Origin: an uncultured Saprospiraceae bacterium
GTDB taxonomy: Bacteria; Bacteroidota; Bacteroidia; Chitinophagales; Saprospiraceae
Assembly (NCBI GenBank): GCA_943788055.1
Contig: CALSOU010000003.1
Location: 62,001-126,000, forward strand
Reading direction: 5' to 3'
Length of the DNA: 64,000 nt
Part shown: one piece after another, positions 8,779 to 16,622 of the stretch
Layout of the letters: each line of letters opens with the position of its first letter
Position numbering within the stretch: the stretch's first letter is position 1
The notes under the pieces: generated by a model
Told to the model about the DNA's origin: nothing
Database searches by the model: none
What the model saw: only the letters and a program-made list of their open reading frames with translations
Program-made: the position numbers and the translations under genes

Positions 8779-9570
8779 TTAAATATAATTTACAGGATTT
8801 GTGTACACTTTCGTGTAATGGGCTGCAAAGTTACTAAATTTCTTATTAATTATTTCCACTAATAAATCTATCGTAAACTGCTCAGTTTCAAAGTGTCCGA
8901 TATCAACGATCACTAGTTGATTATTTGCATCAAAAAATTGGTGATATTTGAAGTCAGAACTGATAAAAACATCACATTCTTCTTGGATCGCTTGTTCGAG
9001 AAGGAAACTTCCCGACCCACCACACAGCCCAATTTTTAGCACTGTATCTTTTGTTTTGTCTGTGTACTTGACGCAAGAAGCATTCATCTGCTTTTTTATG
9101 TGCAGTAGGAATTCCTCTAGTTCCATCTGATTTGACAAATAACCAACTAAACCGGCTCCGATTCTTGTGCTTTCCGAAGTTTTCGGAAGTAGAATTCTTT
9201 GGTCTCGAAGACCTAGTCTTTCTGCTATTTGCTCGTTGACTCCTTGAGACAGGATGTTGTCTAAGTTTGTATGTATAGCATAAATAGCAATGTTATTCTT
9301 TATTGCTTTTATTACCGTCCTTTCAATGTAGTTTTTACCTGTAAGTTGTCGTAAACCAGCAAATATTATTGGATGATGCGCTATGACAACATTATTTCCT
9401 GCGTGTATTGCTTCATCAATGACTGCTTCAGTGGAGTCCAGACAAACTGTAACGCCAGTGATTTTCAAGTTTTTATCACCTACTATCAGTCCTGCATTAT
9501 CATAGCTTTCCTGCAATTGCAGGGGTGCAATGCTTTCAAGATAATCTGTTAATTCGTACAAATACGTCAT
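8779..9570 (-). CDS. Nif3-like dinuclear metal centre protein
   Basis: 263 aa, ATG start. The family forms hexameric rings with a two-metal site. Ligand motifs are present: VIAHHPIIFAGLRQLTG, AIYAIHTNLDN and the C-terminal VDIGHFETEQ. The length is close to E. coli YbgI (about 247 aa) and lacks the roughly 100-aa PII/CutA-like insertion found in many Gram-positive and Bacteroidota homologues. The exact enzymatic role is unsettled; GTP cyclohydrolase-like labels in databases are historical. It follows the adenylyltransferase gene with a 2-nt gap and precedes the zinc-ribbon gene by 6 nt, in one operon. Confidence 0.9.
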   Translation of the reverse strand: MTYLYELTDYLESIAPLQLQESYDNAGLIVGDKNLKITGVTVCLDSTEAVIDEAIHAGNNVVIAHHPIIFAGLRQLTGKNYIERTVIKAIKNNIAIYAIHTNLDNILSQGVNEQIAERLGLRDQRILLPKTSESTRIGAGLVGYLSNQMELEEFLLHIKKQMNASCVKYTDKTKDTVLKIGLCGGSGSFLLEQAIQEECDVFISSDFKYHQFFDANNQLVIVDIGHFETEQFTIDLLVEIINKKFSNFAAHYTKVYTNPVNYI

Positions 9571-9572
9571 TA

Positions 9573-10070
9573 TTAGATACGTTTAATTTTTTTAAGAATA
9601 GATGATGTACTGACATGATAGACAATTGGAATAGTTAGTACTTTTCCGCCATTTGCTGTCACCTCCTCGGCTCCAACAATATCCTTAATTTTATAGTCAC
9701 CTCCTTTGGCTAGAACATCAGGTAAGATTGAATTGATTAGATTGATCGGTGTATCTTCTGAAAAAACCACTACAGCATCAACATAGGCAAGCGATGCAAG
9801 GACATATGATCTATCAAGCTCAGTGTTGATAGGACGGTCTTCGCCTTTTAAGCGTTTTACCGAACTGTCAGAATTTACACCAATTACAAGTCGATCACCA
9901 AGCTTACTTATTTGCTCCAAATAGTCTAGATGTCCTCGATGTAGTATGTCGAAGCAGCCGTTAGTGAAAACAATTGTTTTCTCTTCCTTTTTCCAATTTT
10001 GGGTTTGACCCAAAATATCTTCTACCTGAGTATATATTTTATGCTGAATCTTGAGAGTCAGTTGGGTCAT
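9573..10070 (-). CDS. rfaE2: D-glycero-beta-D-manno-heptose 1-phosphate adenylyltransferase-type protein
   Basis: About 165 aa from ATG 10070; a TTG at 10112 would add 14 poor residues. The nucleotidyltransferase motif FTNGCFDILHRGHLDYLEQ (HxGH) is followed by LVIGVNSDSSVKRLKG, AEDRP-like GEDRPIN, and the late VSTSSILKKI (ISTTxII-like) motif. This is the order of the HldE C-terminal domain or stand-alone RfaE2. The enzyme activates heptose 1-phosphate with ATP to ADP-heptose for the LPS core. The kinase domain is not in this window. The start overlaps the end of the upstream flippase-like gene by 32 nt, indicating translational coupling. Confidence 0.88.
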   Translation of the reverse strand: MTQLTLKIQHKIYTQVEDILGQTQNWKKEEKTIVFTNGCFDILHRGHLDYLEQISKLGDRLVIGVNSDSSVKRLKGEDRPINTELDRSYVLASLAYVDAVVVFSEDTPINLINSILPDVLAKGGDYKIKDIVGAEEVTANGGKVLTIPIVYHVSTSSILKKIKRI

Positions 10071-11076
10071 CTTTATTAAGGATTGGAAGGACAATATAGG
10101 CCAGAAGCCCAAAGCCTATATTACAAAGCACTTGTATCGGTATAAAGATAATATTTGCAAAAACAAATCCATCAGTTACACCATATAATTCGAGACCTTT
10201 TGAAATTAAGTAATGGTAAGTACCAGCTCCTCCAGGGGAAGGAATAACCATACCTAAAGCACCAAAAACAAAAACAACCAAACCAGCCATCGGACTCAAG
10301 TCAGCTGTGGGTTCGTAACTAAAGAATACAATATAGGTCATTAAGTAATAACAAAACCAGATGAGTATGCTATATAGTATGAATAATCCTTTATTCTTCA
10401 TTCGAAAAACACTCATAATTCCGGCAGAAAAACCTTCATAAAAACCATTGATTTTTTGAATGATCTTCAGTTTTGAAGATTTGCGTATACGCAGAAACCA
10501 TAGAAACCCGAGGATCGGAATTATGGGAAGCCAGAGTAACCAAGATGGAAGGGAGGCGTTGTTTTGAATAAAGCCAACAATGGCGTTGTATTCGAAACTG
10601 ATACCTATAACCATCATTAGAAACAGACAAATGAAATCCATTGTCCGATCAACAACTAATGTACCAGTTACTTCTTCAAGGGGTATATTTTCATTGCGTG
10701 ACAAAGCAGCAATTTTTGCGACTTCACCAGCTCTTGGAAGCCCAAGATTAACCATATAACCTAGCATGATGGAGAAAAAACTATTCCATACGTTAACAGA
10801 ATAATTCAGAGTTTTGAAAAGCATATTCCAGCGAAGAGCTCTAATAATATTGCTTATCATAAAAATGACAAGTGATGCCAAAACCCAAACAAGTTTAGCT
10901 TGACGTAAGTCAGATTTTATTTTTTCGAAATAGCCACAATCAGCATCTGGACCATTCTGTGCGATGCAGTTGGCAATATGTAGATTCTTCTGGTTGAGAT
11001 ATACCAAGTACAGCAAGATTATCCCGAAACTTACGAAAAGGATAAGCTGAACAAACTTATTTTTGAAGATTGACAA
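10039..11076 (-). CDS. Flippase-like integral membrane protein (LPG synthase TM region family)
   Basis: 345 aa with about eight hydrophobic segments. Motifs MLGYMVNLGLPRAGEVAKIA, EVTGTLVVDRTMDFICLF and VIPSPGGAGTYHYLI are typical of the lysylphosphatidylglycerol synthase transmembrane/UPF0104 family. Members are thought to move lipids or lipid-linked molecules across the inner membrane; no catalytic synthase domain is present here. The start is TTG 11076, 8 nt after the panD stop; no in-frame ATG lies near the N-terminus. Between PanD and an ADP-heptose enzyme, it may serve envelope lipid or LPS assembly, which is inference from context. Confidence 0.82.
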   Translation of the reverse strand: MSIFKNKFVQLILFVSFGIILLYLVYLNQKNLHIANCIAQNGPDADCGYFEKIKSDLRQAKLVWVLASLVIFMISNIIRALRWNMLFKTLNYSVNVWNSFFSIMLGYMVNLGLPRAGEVAKIAALSRNENIPLEEVTGTLVVDRTMDFICLFLMMVIGISFEYNAIVGFIQNNASLPSWLLWLPIIPILGFLWFLRIRKSSKLKIIQKINGFYEGFSAGIMSVFRMKNKGLFILYSILIWFCYYLMTYIVFFSYEPTADLSPMAGLVVFVFGALGMVIPSPGGAGTYHYLISKGLELYGVTDGFVFANIIFIPIQVLCNIGFGLLAYIVLPILNKDDPTDSQDSA

Positions 11077-11084
11077 GCCTCTAT

Positions 11085-11432
11085 CTAGTTTAGTTGATTG
11101 TGTTCGTCTGGAAATACTGCAACAGGTTTGAATGCCATTGATTCATCAGGAGTCATAAACGCGTAACTTATGATAATAACAATATCTCCAACCTCTGCTT
11201 TCCTAGCAGCAGCACCGTTTAGGCAGATAACTCCTGAATTACGTTCACCACGAATTACATAAGTTTCTAAACGTTCCCCATTATTGTTATTTACAATTTG
11301 GACACGCTCGCCTTCATACATATTAGCGGCTTCCATCAACGCTTCATCAATCGTGATACTTCCTACATAGTTGAGGTTAGCTTCAGTAACTCGAGCTCGA
11401 TGAATCTTACTTTTATGAACTTGTAATAACAT
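11085..11432 (-). CDS. panD: Aspartate 1-decarboxylase PanD
   Basis: 115 aa, ATG start, usual length. PanD decarboxylates L-aspartate to beta-alanine for pantothenate and coenzyme A. It is made as a proenzyme that cleaves itself between Gly24 and Ser25 to create a pyruvoyl group; the sequence shows NYVGSITID with Gly24-Ser25 at the exact place. [20 protein letters not shown] is the other conserved block. It heads a minus-strand operon of five closely spaced genes. No panC or panB is nearby. Confidence 0.96.
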   Translation of the reverse strand: MLLQVHKSKIHRARVTEANLNYVGSITIDEALMEAANMYEGERVQIVNNNNGERLETYVIRGERNSGVICLNGAAARKAEVGDIVIIISYAFMTPDESMAFKPVAVFPDEHNQLN

Positions 11433-11752
11433 GATTCAAACTAATTGAATAATATGGTTGTACTCTTTATAAATATGCATCAAAAGTACTAGAAAATGTC
11501 CTAGAATTACAATGCATGCTTAATCTTGACATGAGATAAGACAAATTAATTTATAGGATCGATTTTTAAATAAAAGATTTCACTTTTTCAAAACATGTAA
11601 TCCCAAAGTATAATTAACAAAAAGTTATTCGTAATGGTTTCACTTCATTCAATGGAAATAGTACGAAAGACTATTTATTAGTCCATAGACAAAACAAAAA
11701 AGACCCGACATCTCGATTGATGTTGGGCCTTAATGTTTCTTGTTTTTTCATT
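11433..11752. other. Intergenic region upstream of panD
   Basis: 320 nt, AT-rich, between the panD start and the end of the thioredoxin-like gene, both on the minus strand. It must carry the panD promoter and holds the thioredoxin gene's terminator (11693-11729). I see no open reading frame or repeat of note. Confidence 0.6.
11693..11729 (-). terminator. Intrinsic terminator after TlpA-like gene
   Basis: On the minus strand, stem GCCCAACATC / GATGTCGGGT (one G-U type pair, loop AATCGA) is followed by CTTTTTTGTTTTG. It starts about 24 nt after the stop codon of the thioredoxin-like gene. Confidence 0.8.
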
Positions 11753-12250
11753 TTATTTTAGAAGCTCTGCGATATGATCTTCTAGTTCGATTTCGTCTCC
11801 AGGCTTATAACCGTTGTGTTCAAAAACTATGTTACCTTGTTGGTCGAGTAAAAATGTTTGTGGAATTGTTTGGAATCCCAGTTGACGTTGGATTTGTTGT
11901 TTGTCATCAACCATGATGTTGAACTCCCATCCTTTTGATTTTACTAATGATTTCAGTTTCGCTGTGCTACGTGCATCGTCGACAGAAATCGAAACCATTT
12001 CAATGTCGTACGCTTCTTGCCAATCAGGATAAATCTCTGAAATGTTGTCCATTTCTAGTTGGCAAGGCTTACACCAAGTTGCGAAAAAACTCACTACAGT
12101 TACCTTACCATCTGTAATAAATGACTCAGTGCTAACGGGGTTACCCTTTAGGTCTTTAAGATCAACTTTAGGAAAAACTTTTGCATATCCGGTAAACGAA
12201 CTAAGCGCTAAACCTACTAGAGCGAGAAGTACTAAATTCTTAATTTTCAT
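11753..12250 (-). CDS. TlpA-like periplasmic thioredoxin
   Basis: 165 aa. Signal peptide MKIKNLVLLALVGLALSSF ends near TGYA. The active site ATWCKPC has cysteines 60 and 63, followed by the AhpC/TSA-type SISVDDARSTAKLKSLVKSK and the cis-proline region FQTIPQTFLLD. It is a thiol-disulfide oxidoreductase or reductant carrier of the TlpA/ResA class, acting in the periplasm. It is divergent from the DUF6029 barrel and Omp28-like lipoprotein; the latter also has a CxxC thioredoxin-like site. The grouping suggests a shared envelope redox role, which is inference. Confidence 0.88.
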   Translation of the reverse strand: MKIKNLVLLALVGLALSSFTGYAKVFPKVDLKDLKGNPVSTESFITDGKVTVVSFFATWCKPCQLEMDNISEIYPDWQEAYDIEMVSISVDDARSTAKLKSLVKSKGWEFNIMVDDKQQIQRQLGFQTIPQTFLLDQQGNIVFEHNGYKPGDEIELEDHIAELLK

Positions 12251-12440
12251 TTTTGATAATTTTTGATAGTTGTAGTTACTACTTGTGACTTTTTGTGTTT
12301 TTAATTCTTGAGACGCAATAATATCTTTAATATTGCAAAGTACACGAAAAAATTTCGTGAATACACACTTTCAACAAATGTTTGACGAAGCAAAAAGCTT
12401 ATTTACTGCGACGGTTTGCTTTTTTAACGATTAATTAACG

Positions 12441-14135
12441 ATGATGCGTATTATTTCTATCTATACATGTTTCATTTTGGGTTTTTGCATGTGGCTTACC
12501 CCTACTAGTACGGCAGTCGGACAAGACGATAGTGGTGGAGGGGCACTCTACGGTGCTTTTCAGTCAAATGCAAACTTTTTTATTCGGGACGAAAATATCG
12601 GTGCTGTTAATATTCCCCAATATGATAATCAGAAATTTGGTGCAGATGCTTGGCTGAATTTGAATTATAAGTATAAGGCTATCACTGCTGGCGTACGTTA
12701 TGATATGTTTAATAATTCAAATCTTTTTGATCCAAACGGATCGTATACTGATCAAGGAATAGGAATGTTCTTTGCGGAGATCGATCTGGGAAAACTTGAT
12801 TTACGTGCCGGGCATATTTATGATCAAGTAGGTTCCGGAATAATCTTTAGAGCTTACGAATTGAGACCACTACTGTGGGACAATGCACTTTTCGGTGTGA
12901 AGCTAGATTACGAGTTAAGTGAAAATTGGAAACTGAAAGCTTTCACAGGAAGACAACGTTTCTTATTTGGAACATATGACTCAGTAATAAAAGGTGGTTC
13001 AATCGATGGCTACATCCAACTTGGTAGTGAAGAAATGCCACTTAACTTATCTCCTGGTTTTGGAATTGTAAGTAGAACAAACTCAGAGGCGGTTACAGAA
13101 AAATTTGTATCGATTCTGCGAAACTATATAGGTGAGGATCGGATCGAAAAGTTTGGCTATAATAACTACCTATTCAGCTTGTATAATTCCTTGGATTATG
13201 GAAACTTTGGATGGTATATCGAAGGAGCCTACAAATCTCCAGATGTATTTCTTGATCCATTTGCTGAGTTGACTCAGATTAACGGTACTGTGACTCCGGG
13301 AAGATTTGTAAGAGAAGCGGGTAGTACAATCTATACATCACTAAGTTACGCTACAAGAAAAATTGGAGTAACATTAGAAGCCAAACGTACTCAAAATTTC
13401 AACTTTAGGACAGATCAAACCTTGACGCTAAACAGAGGTATTATTAACTTTATTCCTCCAATGATGCGTCAGAATACCTATCGTTTGACTTCAAGGTATG
13501 CGCCTGCAACACAAGATATTTCTGAACTAGCTTTTCAGGGAGATTTTCGGTACAACTTAGCAAAAAAACTTTCTGGTCTCACAAATTTCAGTGTAATTAA
13601 TACAATTGATGGTGATGCCTTATACCGAGAGTTGTATACTCACATCCTTTACAAGTATAAGCGAAAATGGAGATTGACTGCCGGAGCTCAAATGCAATTT
13701 TACAACCAAGCGGTATACGAAGGTAAACCAACTACAAAGACAGATGATGTAATGACTATTACGCCATTTTTTGATTTTCTCTATAATATTACGAGAAGAA
13801 ACAGTATTCGTGTCGAAGGTCAGTATATGAGTACAGAACAGGACTACGGGTCTTGGGTATACGCATTAGTGGAAGTAGGGATTGCACCTCATTGGCAATT
13901 TGAAGCATCCGGGATGTATAATATTATTCCAAACGAAACAAATGAAAATATCCCTGAAGCAATTCGAGGAAATCAAATCTTCTATCCGACACTTGGTGCA
14001 GTATATTCAGAAGGGCCAAACAGATATTCTTTACGATACGTTAAGCAAGTAGAGGGAGTTGTTTGTTCTGGAGGTGTATGTAGATTGGAGCCAGCTTTTA
14101 GTGGTGTTAAATTTGAAGTAAATTCTACCTTTTAA
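12441..14135 (+). CDS. DUF6029 family outer-membrane beta-barrel protein
   Basis: 564 aa, ATG start (ATGATG). A signal peptide of about 27 residues ends at STAVGQ. The mature protein is made of alternating aromatic beta-strands ending in EVNSTF, a terminal Phe typical of outer-membrane barrels inserted by Bam. The N-terminal pattern GALYGAFQSNANFFIRD with AGHIYDQVGSGIIFRAYELR matches the DUF6029 family of Bacteroidota; its function is unknown. The Omp28-like gene follows after 20 nt on the same strand, and the TlpA-like gene is divergent upstream; this trio recurs in related genomes to my knowledge. Confidence 0.82.
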   Translation: MMRIISIYTCFILGFCMWLTPTSTAVGQDDSGGGALYGAFQSNANFFIRDENIGAVNIPQYDNQKFGADAWLNLNYKYKAITAGVRYDMFNNSNLFDPNGSYTDQGIGMFFAEIDLGKLDLRAGHIYDQVGSGIIFRAYELRPLLWDNALFGVKLDYELSENWKLKAFTGRQRFLFGTYDSVIKGGSIDGYIQLGSEEMPLNLSPGFGIVSRTNSEAVTEKFVSILRNYIGEDRIEKFGYNNYLFSLYNSLDYGNFGWYIEGAYKSPDVFLDPFAELTQINGTVTPGRFVREAGSTIYTSLSYATRKIGVTLEAKRTQNFNFRTDQTLTLNRGIINFIPPMMRQNTYRLTSRYAPATQDISELAFQGDFRYNLAKKLSGLTNFSVINTIDGDALYRELYTHILYKYKRKWRLTAGAQMQFYNQAVYEGKPTTKTDDVMTITPFFDFLYNITRRNSIRVEGQYMSTEQDYGSWVYALVEVGIAPHWQFEASGMYNIIPNETNENIPEAIRGNQIFYPTLGAVYSEGPNRYSLRYVKQVEGVVCSGGVCRLEPAFSGVKFEVNSTF

Positions 14136-14155
14136 CAGGTAAAAAAATAATTGAT

Positions 14156-14992
14156 ATGAAAAATACTCTATATCTATTTGTTGCGATGATAATGTTTTCT
14201 TCTTGTGAGGAGCAATTAGTTATGGTACCAGAATTTGAATTGCCAGCTTCTGATAGAGTTGTTCTTTTGGAAGAGTTAACAGGCGTATCTTGCCCCAACT
14301 GTCCAGTGGGTACAGCAGCAATTGACCAGATTAAAGCAAACTATGGAAAAGCGGTTGTTGCCGTAGGCATTCATGGGAATTTTCTTTCTTGGCCAACTCC
14401 AGAGAATAAATATGATTTTCGAAACGAGGACGCTGCTGAGCTGGAGGAGTACCTGAGACCGTGGCAAGGAAAGCCCGCAGCCTCAATTAATCGAATTAAG
14501 CACACCGACGATGAATTGTCAATTAGCACTCCTGCAGTTTGGTCCAATTATATCGACGCAGAGCTAAACAAAGAGCATGTCATGAATCTCCTTCTGACAA
14601 CCAATTATAATGAGGAAACACGAGATCTTGATATAACTGTAACAATGATTCCATTGAAGGATTTTTCAAGCGATGATAATGTACATATAAGTGTAATGAT
14701 TGTCGAGAATAAGATTATAGATGCGCAAGAAGACAACTCTACAATCTTAAAAGAGTTTGAACACAATCATGTACTTCGTACTATGGTGACATCTGCTAAA
14801 GGTAATCCAGTGCAGCAAGAACTAGTAGAGAACACTCCGATAAATAAAGACTTCAGCTTTACTATACCTCTGCCTGAAGAAGGTGACTTATTATGGGTTC
14901 CTGAAAATATTGATGTCATTGCATTTACACACATTGTCGAAGGTGACACGAAAGATGTTTTGCAAGCAGTTAAGAAGAAGATCATTGAATAA
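14156..14992 (+). CDS. Omp28-related outer-membrane lipoprotein
   Basis: 278 aa. Lipoprotein signal MKNTLYLFVAMIMFSSC with acylation Cys17. The following ELTGVSCPNCPVGTAAIDQI holds a CPNC thioredoxin-like motif (about residues 46-49), and GIHGNFLSWP completes the Omp28 N-terminal signature first seen in Porphyromonas. The C-terminal half is beta-rich (VHISVMIVENKIID and NHVLRTMVTS). It is likely anchored to the outer membrane. It follows the DUF6029 barrel by 20 nt and probably shares its transcript. The redox role is inferred from the CxxC only. Confidence 0.87.
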   Translation: MKNTLYLFVAMIMFSSCEEQLVMVPEFELPASDRVVLLEELTGVSCPNCPVGTAAIDQIKANYGKAVVAVGIHGNFLSWPTPENKYDFRNEDAAELEEYLRPWQGKPAASINRIKHTDDELSISTPAVWSNYIDAELNKEHVMNLLLTTNYNEETRDLDITVTMIPLKDFSSDDNVHISVMIVENKIIDAQEDNSTILKEFEHNHVLRTMVTSAKGNPVQQELVENTPINKDFSFTIPLPEEGDLLWVPENIDVIAFTHIVEGDTKDVLQAVKKKIIE

Positions 14993-15013
14993 ATCATTGT
15001 CAGAGTAAGAGGA

Positions 15014-15352
15014 TTGGACAAGACATTTCAGAAAAAATCATATTGGACTGCAGTTTATGAGGTCGTGCTTTGTATTCCCGAAGGACGTGTCAGTACATAT
15101 GGAGCTATAGCCGATTATTTAGCGCTGGGTTCAGCTCGGATGGTTGGATGGGCGCTTAATCACTGTCATAGTTCCGAAGAATTTGTTCCTGCACATAGAG
15201 TTGTCAATAGAAAAGGTGAGTTAAGCGGCAGACTTCAATTTCCGACTCCTACAGCGATGCAAGAAGCGTTAGAAGCTGAAGGTATTTCAATCAAGAAAGA
15301 TAGAGTTGTTGATTTCGATAAACTCTTTTGGCATCCACAAGAGATGGACTAG
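15014..15352 (+). CDS. Alkyltransferase-like (ATL/MGMT family) DNA-binding protein
   Basis: 112 aa read from TTG 15014; the frame is closed by a stop only 21 nt upstream and the next Met would remove the fold's first helices, so TTG is the best start. The sequence matches the C-terminal DNA-binding domain of O6-alkylguanine transferases (PEGRVSTYGAIADYLALGSA and RMVGWALNHCHS). The active-site PCHR is replaced by PAHRVV, so it cannot accept an alkyl group. ATL proteins with this change bind alkylated guanine and flag it for nucleotide excision repair; uvrA lies 1.3 kb away, though not in the same operon. Confidence 0.88.
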   Translation: MDKTFQKKSYWTAVYEVVLCIPEGRVSTYGAIADYLALGSARMVGWALNHCHSSEEFVPAHRVVNRKGELSGRLQFPTPTAMQEALEAEGISIKKDRVVDFDKLFWHPQEMD

Positions 15353-15744
15353 ATTAAATTCTGAATTTCCTTCACAATCGGAATATCTGCCTCAGCCCAA
15401 TCAAGTACTTCCAAATTGGACTTTTTGATCCACAGCATTTTTTTATGCTCATTCAAAGTTATACTTCCAGACTTGATTCGTACAAAAAATGGAACAAGTC
15501 TAATCTGAAATTTGTCGTAATCGTGGTTTGTAGGTGTGAGCGAACCTACTATCTCGATTTGTACATTAAGTTCTTCCTGTATTTCTCTTATTAAACCCTC
15601 TTCAGGGGATTCGCCTACTTCAATTTTTCCACCTGGGAATTCCCATTTTAGTGGCATAGACATTTTTGCACTGCGCTGAACTACTAAAACTTCATTTTGC
15701 TGACGGATGATCACAGCACAGCTGACGTGTACGGTTGATTTCAA
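15349..15744 (-). CDS. MutT-like Nudix pyrophosphohydrolase
   Basis: 131 aa from TTG 15744 (no upstream ATG). The Nudix box GGKIEVGESPEEGLIREIQE continuing ELNV is intact (GX5EX7REUXEEXGU). The N-terminal CAVIIRQQNEVLVVQRS and FPGGKIE resemble (deoxy)nucleoside triphosphate pyrophosphohydrolases such as MutT and NudG/CTP diphosphatase-type. It would remove oxidised or unusual nucleotides. Its end overlaps the stop region of the alkyltransferase-like gene by 4 nt in convergent arrangement. Confidence 0.88.
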   Translation of the reverse strand: MKSTVHVSCAVIIRQQNEVLVVQRSAKMSMPLKWEFPGGKIEVGESPEEGLIREIQEELNVQIEIVGSLTPTNHDYDKFQIRLVPFFVRIKSGSITLNEHKKMLWIKKSNLEVLDWAEADIPIVKEIQNLI

Positions 15745-15821
15745 GTTAAACTAGTTTAAATATTGCAAAAATAATGTAAGCACATCATATGCTAGATAGT
15801 AGGGTAATTATCAGCCATTCA

Positions 15822-16538
15822 CTATTTTTTCGGAGGCATAGTCGGTCTTATCTCTACTTTACTTGGTAATGCTCTGCTATCCATTTTTAGTAAATCCATG
15901 GTTAATTGCCCGATGTCTTCCGGCTGAATTTTCCAAGCATCTGCATCATTTGGTATATGACCATTGAAATAAGTTGCAACAGAACCAGGCATGATAGTAC
16001 TCACCTTTACTCCTTGGTCTCGCACATCTAACATAACTGCTTGTGTGAAACCTACAAGTCCAAATTTGCTCGCATTATATGCAGCACCTCTTTGGAAGAA
16101 ATTTGTTCCAGCAAGTGAAGCAATCGTAATAAGATAACCTTTTGAATTAATCAATGCATCCATACTTGCTTTAGTGGTATGAAAAACACCGGTTAAGTTG
16201 ATATCGATGGTATCGTGCCATTGTTCATCAGTCATTTCTGTAATTGATGCAAAATGACCAACTCCAGCATTTGCTATTACAACATCAATTCTTCCCCATT
16301 TTTCAATAACTTGTGCAATTGCCTTTTGCTCTTCCTCAAGGCTTCGGACATTGGAACCGATCGCAAGAACCTCAATACCATATTGTTTTTCGAGTTTAGT
16401 GGCGACCTTTTGGGCGGAAGCACCATCTCTTCCAGTGATTGCTACTCGCATACCTCCTTGAAGCATTGATTCAGCTATACCTAGACCGATTCCTTTAGTT
16501 CCACCTGTAATATATCCAACTTTATCCTGTAATTTCAT
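15822..16538 (-). CDS. SDR family oxidoreductase
   Basis: 238 aa from ATG 16538; a longer frame reaching 16643 would overlap uvrA's start and adds 35 unconserved residues. Short-chain dehydrogenase fold: GGTKGIGLGIAES (TGxxxGIG cofactor motif), VIANAGVGHF (NAG), catalytic Ser in ITIASLAG and YNASK (YxxxK). The ending PSKVEIRPTMPPKK is found in 3-ketoacyl-ACP reductase-like enzymes annotated in Bacteroidota. NAD(P) dependent; substrate not assigned. Divergent from uvrA. Confidence 0.88.
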   Translation of the reverse strand: MKLQDKVGYITGGTKGIGLGIAESMLQGGMRVAITGRDGASAQKVATKLEKQYGIEVLAIGSNVRSLEEEQKAIAQVIEKWGRIDVVIANAGVGHFASITEMTDEQWHDTIDINLTGVFHTTKASMDALINSKGYLITIASLAGTNFFQRGAAYNASKFGLVGFTQAVMLDVRDQGVKVSTIMPGSVATYFNGHIPNDADAWKIQPEDIGQLTMDLLKMDSRALPSKVEIRPTMPPKK

Positions 16539-16558
16539 CTTATTGTTTTTAATACAAG

Positions 16559-16566
16559 TACATTTG
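16559..16566 (+). promoter_or_regulatory. Possible -7 promoter element of uvrA
   Basis: TACATTTG matches the Bacteroidota -7 consensus TAnnTTTG, 57 nt before the uvrA ATG. No well-spaced TTTG -33 element is visible, so support is partial. Confidence 0.35.
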
Positions 16567-16622
16567 ACAATATATTGTTCATATAATCTGAACTTCATTT
16601 TCTTCCATTTGTTACTTCTTGT

